40,399 bases of DNA from Agrococcus baldri (GTDB taxonomy: Bacteria > Actinomycetota > Actinomycetes > Actinomycetales > Microbacteriaceae): contig BJUU01000023.1 of the NCBI GenBank assembly GCA_007988785.1, positions 1 to 40,399 on the forward strand, read 5' to 3'. The notes under the pieces are model-generated. The model saw only the letters and a list, made by a program, of their open reading frames with translations. It was not told the origin of the DNA and searched no databases. Shown here one piece after another: positions 39,326 to 40,399 of this stretch. Numbering within the stretch: position 1 is the stretch's first letter; the number at the start of each line of letters is the position of its first letter. Position numbers and translations under genes: made by a program.

Positions 39326-40399
<1,074 letters not shown>

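Overview
This window looks like a core chromosomal segment of a high-G+C actinobacterium, most likely a member of Microbacteriaceae. The evidence is the GC-rich third codon positions, GTG and TTG starts, the actinobacterial proteins RbpA and OpcA, DUF3099, the glgA/glgC divergent pair, and the order tkt-tal-pgi-zwf-opcA-pgl facing rbpA-secG-tpiA-pgk. The same neighbourhood (pgk, tpi, secG, pgl, opcA, zwf, tal, tkt, ctaB, ctaA, suf) is conserved in mycobacteria. I supported 43 protein genes. I saw no rRNA, tRNA, CRISPR array, insertion sequence, prophage or defence island.

Layout. 1-6.3 kb: a membrane-anchored D,D-carboxypeptidase with an rRNA/tRNA methyltransferase, a sirtuin, a glycosyltransferase/hydrolase pair, an exonuclease and zinc-free ribosomal protein L31. 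6.4-11.2 kb: a lone ABC ATPase, then divergent glgA and glgC; glgC overlaps serB and a metallophosphoesterase. 11.2-14.1 kb: a VOC-SRPBCC fusion with fabG, divergent from DUF3099, a small Cys protein and SURF1. 14.1-19 kb (minus): a MerR regulator with an unknown 8-TM protein, a TRIC-type channel, an ABC-F ATPase and a PEP-mutase-like enzyme. 19-22.2 kb: bioY, a DEAD-box helicase and pnuC. 22.3-26.3 kb (minus): sufB-sufD-Rieske-sufC-sufT. 26.5-29.5 kb: ctaA-ppx facing ctaB. 29.7-37.7 kb: the pentose-phosphate operon. 37.8-40.4 kb (minus): rbpA, secG, tpiA and the 3' part of pgk, which runs off the right edge.

How the genes fit together. The right half joins glycolysis (pgi, tpiA, pgk) and both branches of the pentose-phosphate pathway (zwf with its activator opcA, pgl, tkt, tal). 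It also holds heme A synthesis (ctaB makes heme O, ctaA makes heme A) and Fe-S assembly, and SURF1 at 13.3 kb is the matching oxidase assembly factor. Many genes overlap by 1-4 bases (ATGA, GTGA, TGATG), which suggests translational coupling.

I found no complete new system. The strongest unexplained signals are in non-coding DNA. First, a dispersed hairpin repeat occupies all four convergent gene junctions that have room for it, with a compensatory base-pair change between two copies. Second, eleven genes carry a TA(N3)T -10 box only 6-7 bases before the start codon, which predicts leaderless mRNAs. Third, the motif GGATGCG/CGCATCC is strikingly frequent. In the coding part, the VOC-SRPBCC fusion with an internal ribosome site and the MerR/8-TM pair with two abutting operator-like dyads deserve a second look.
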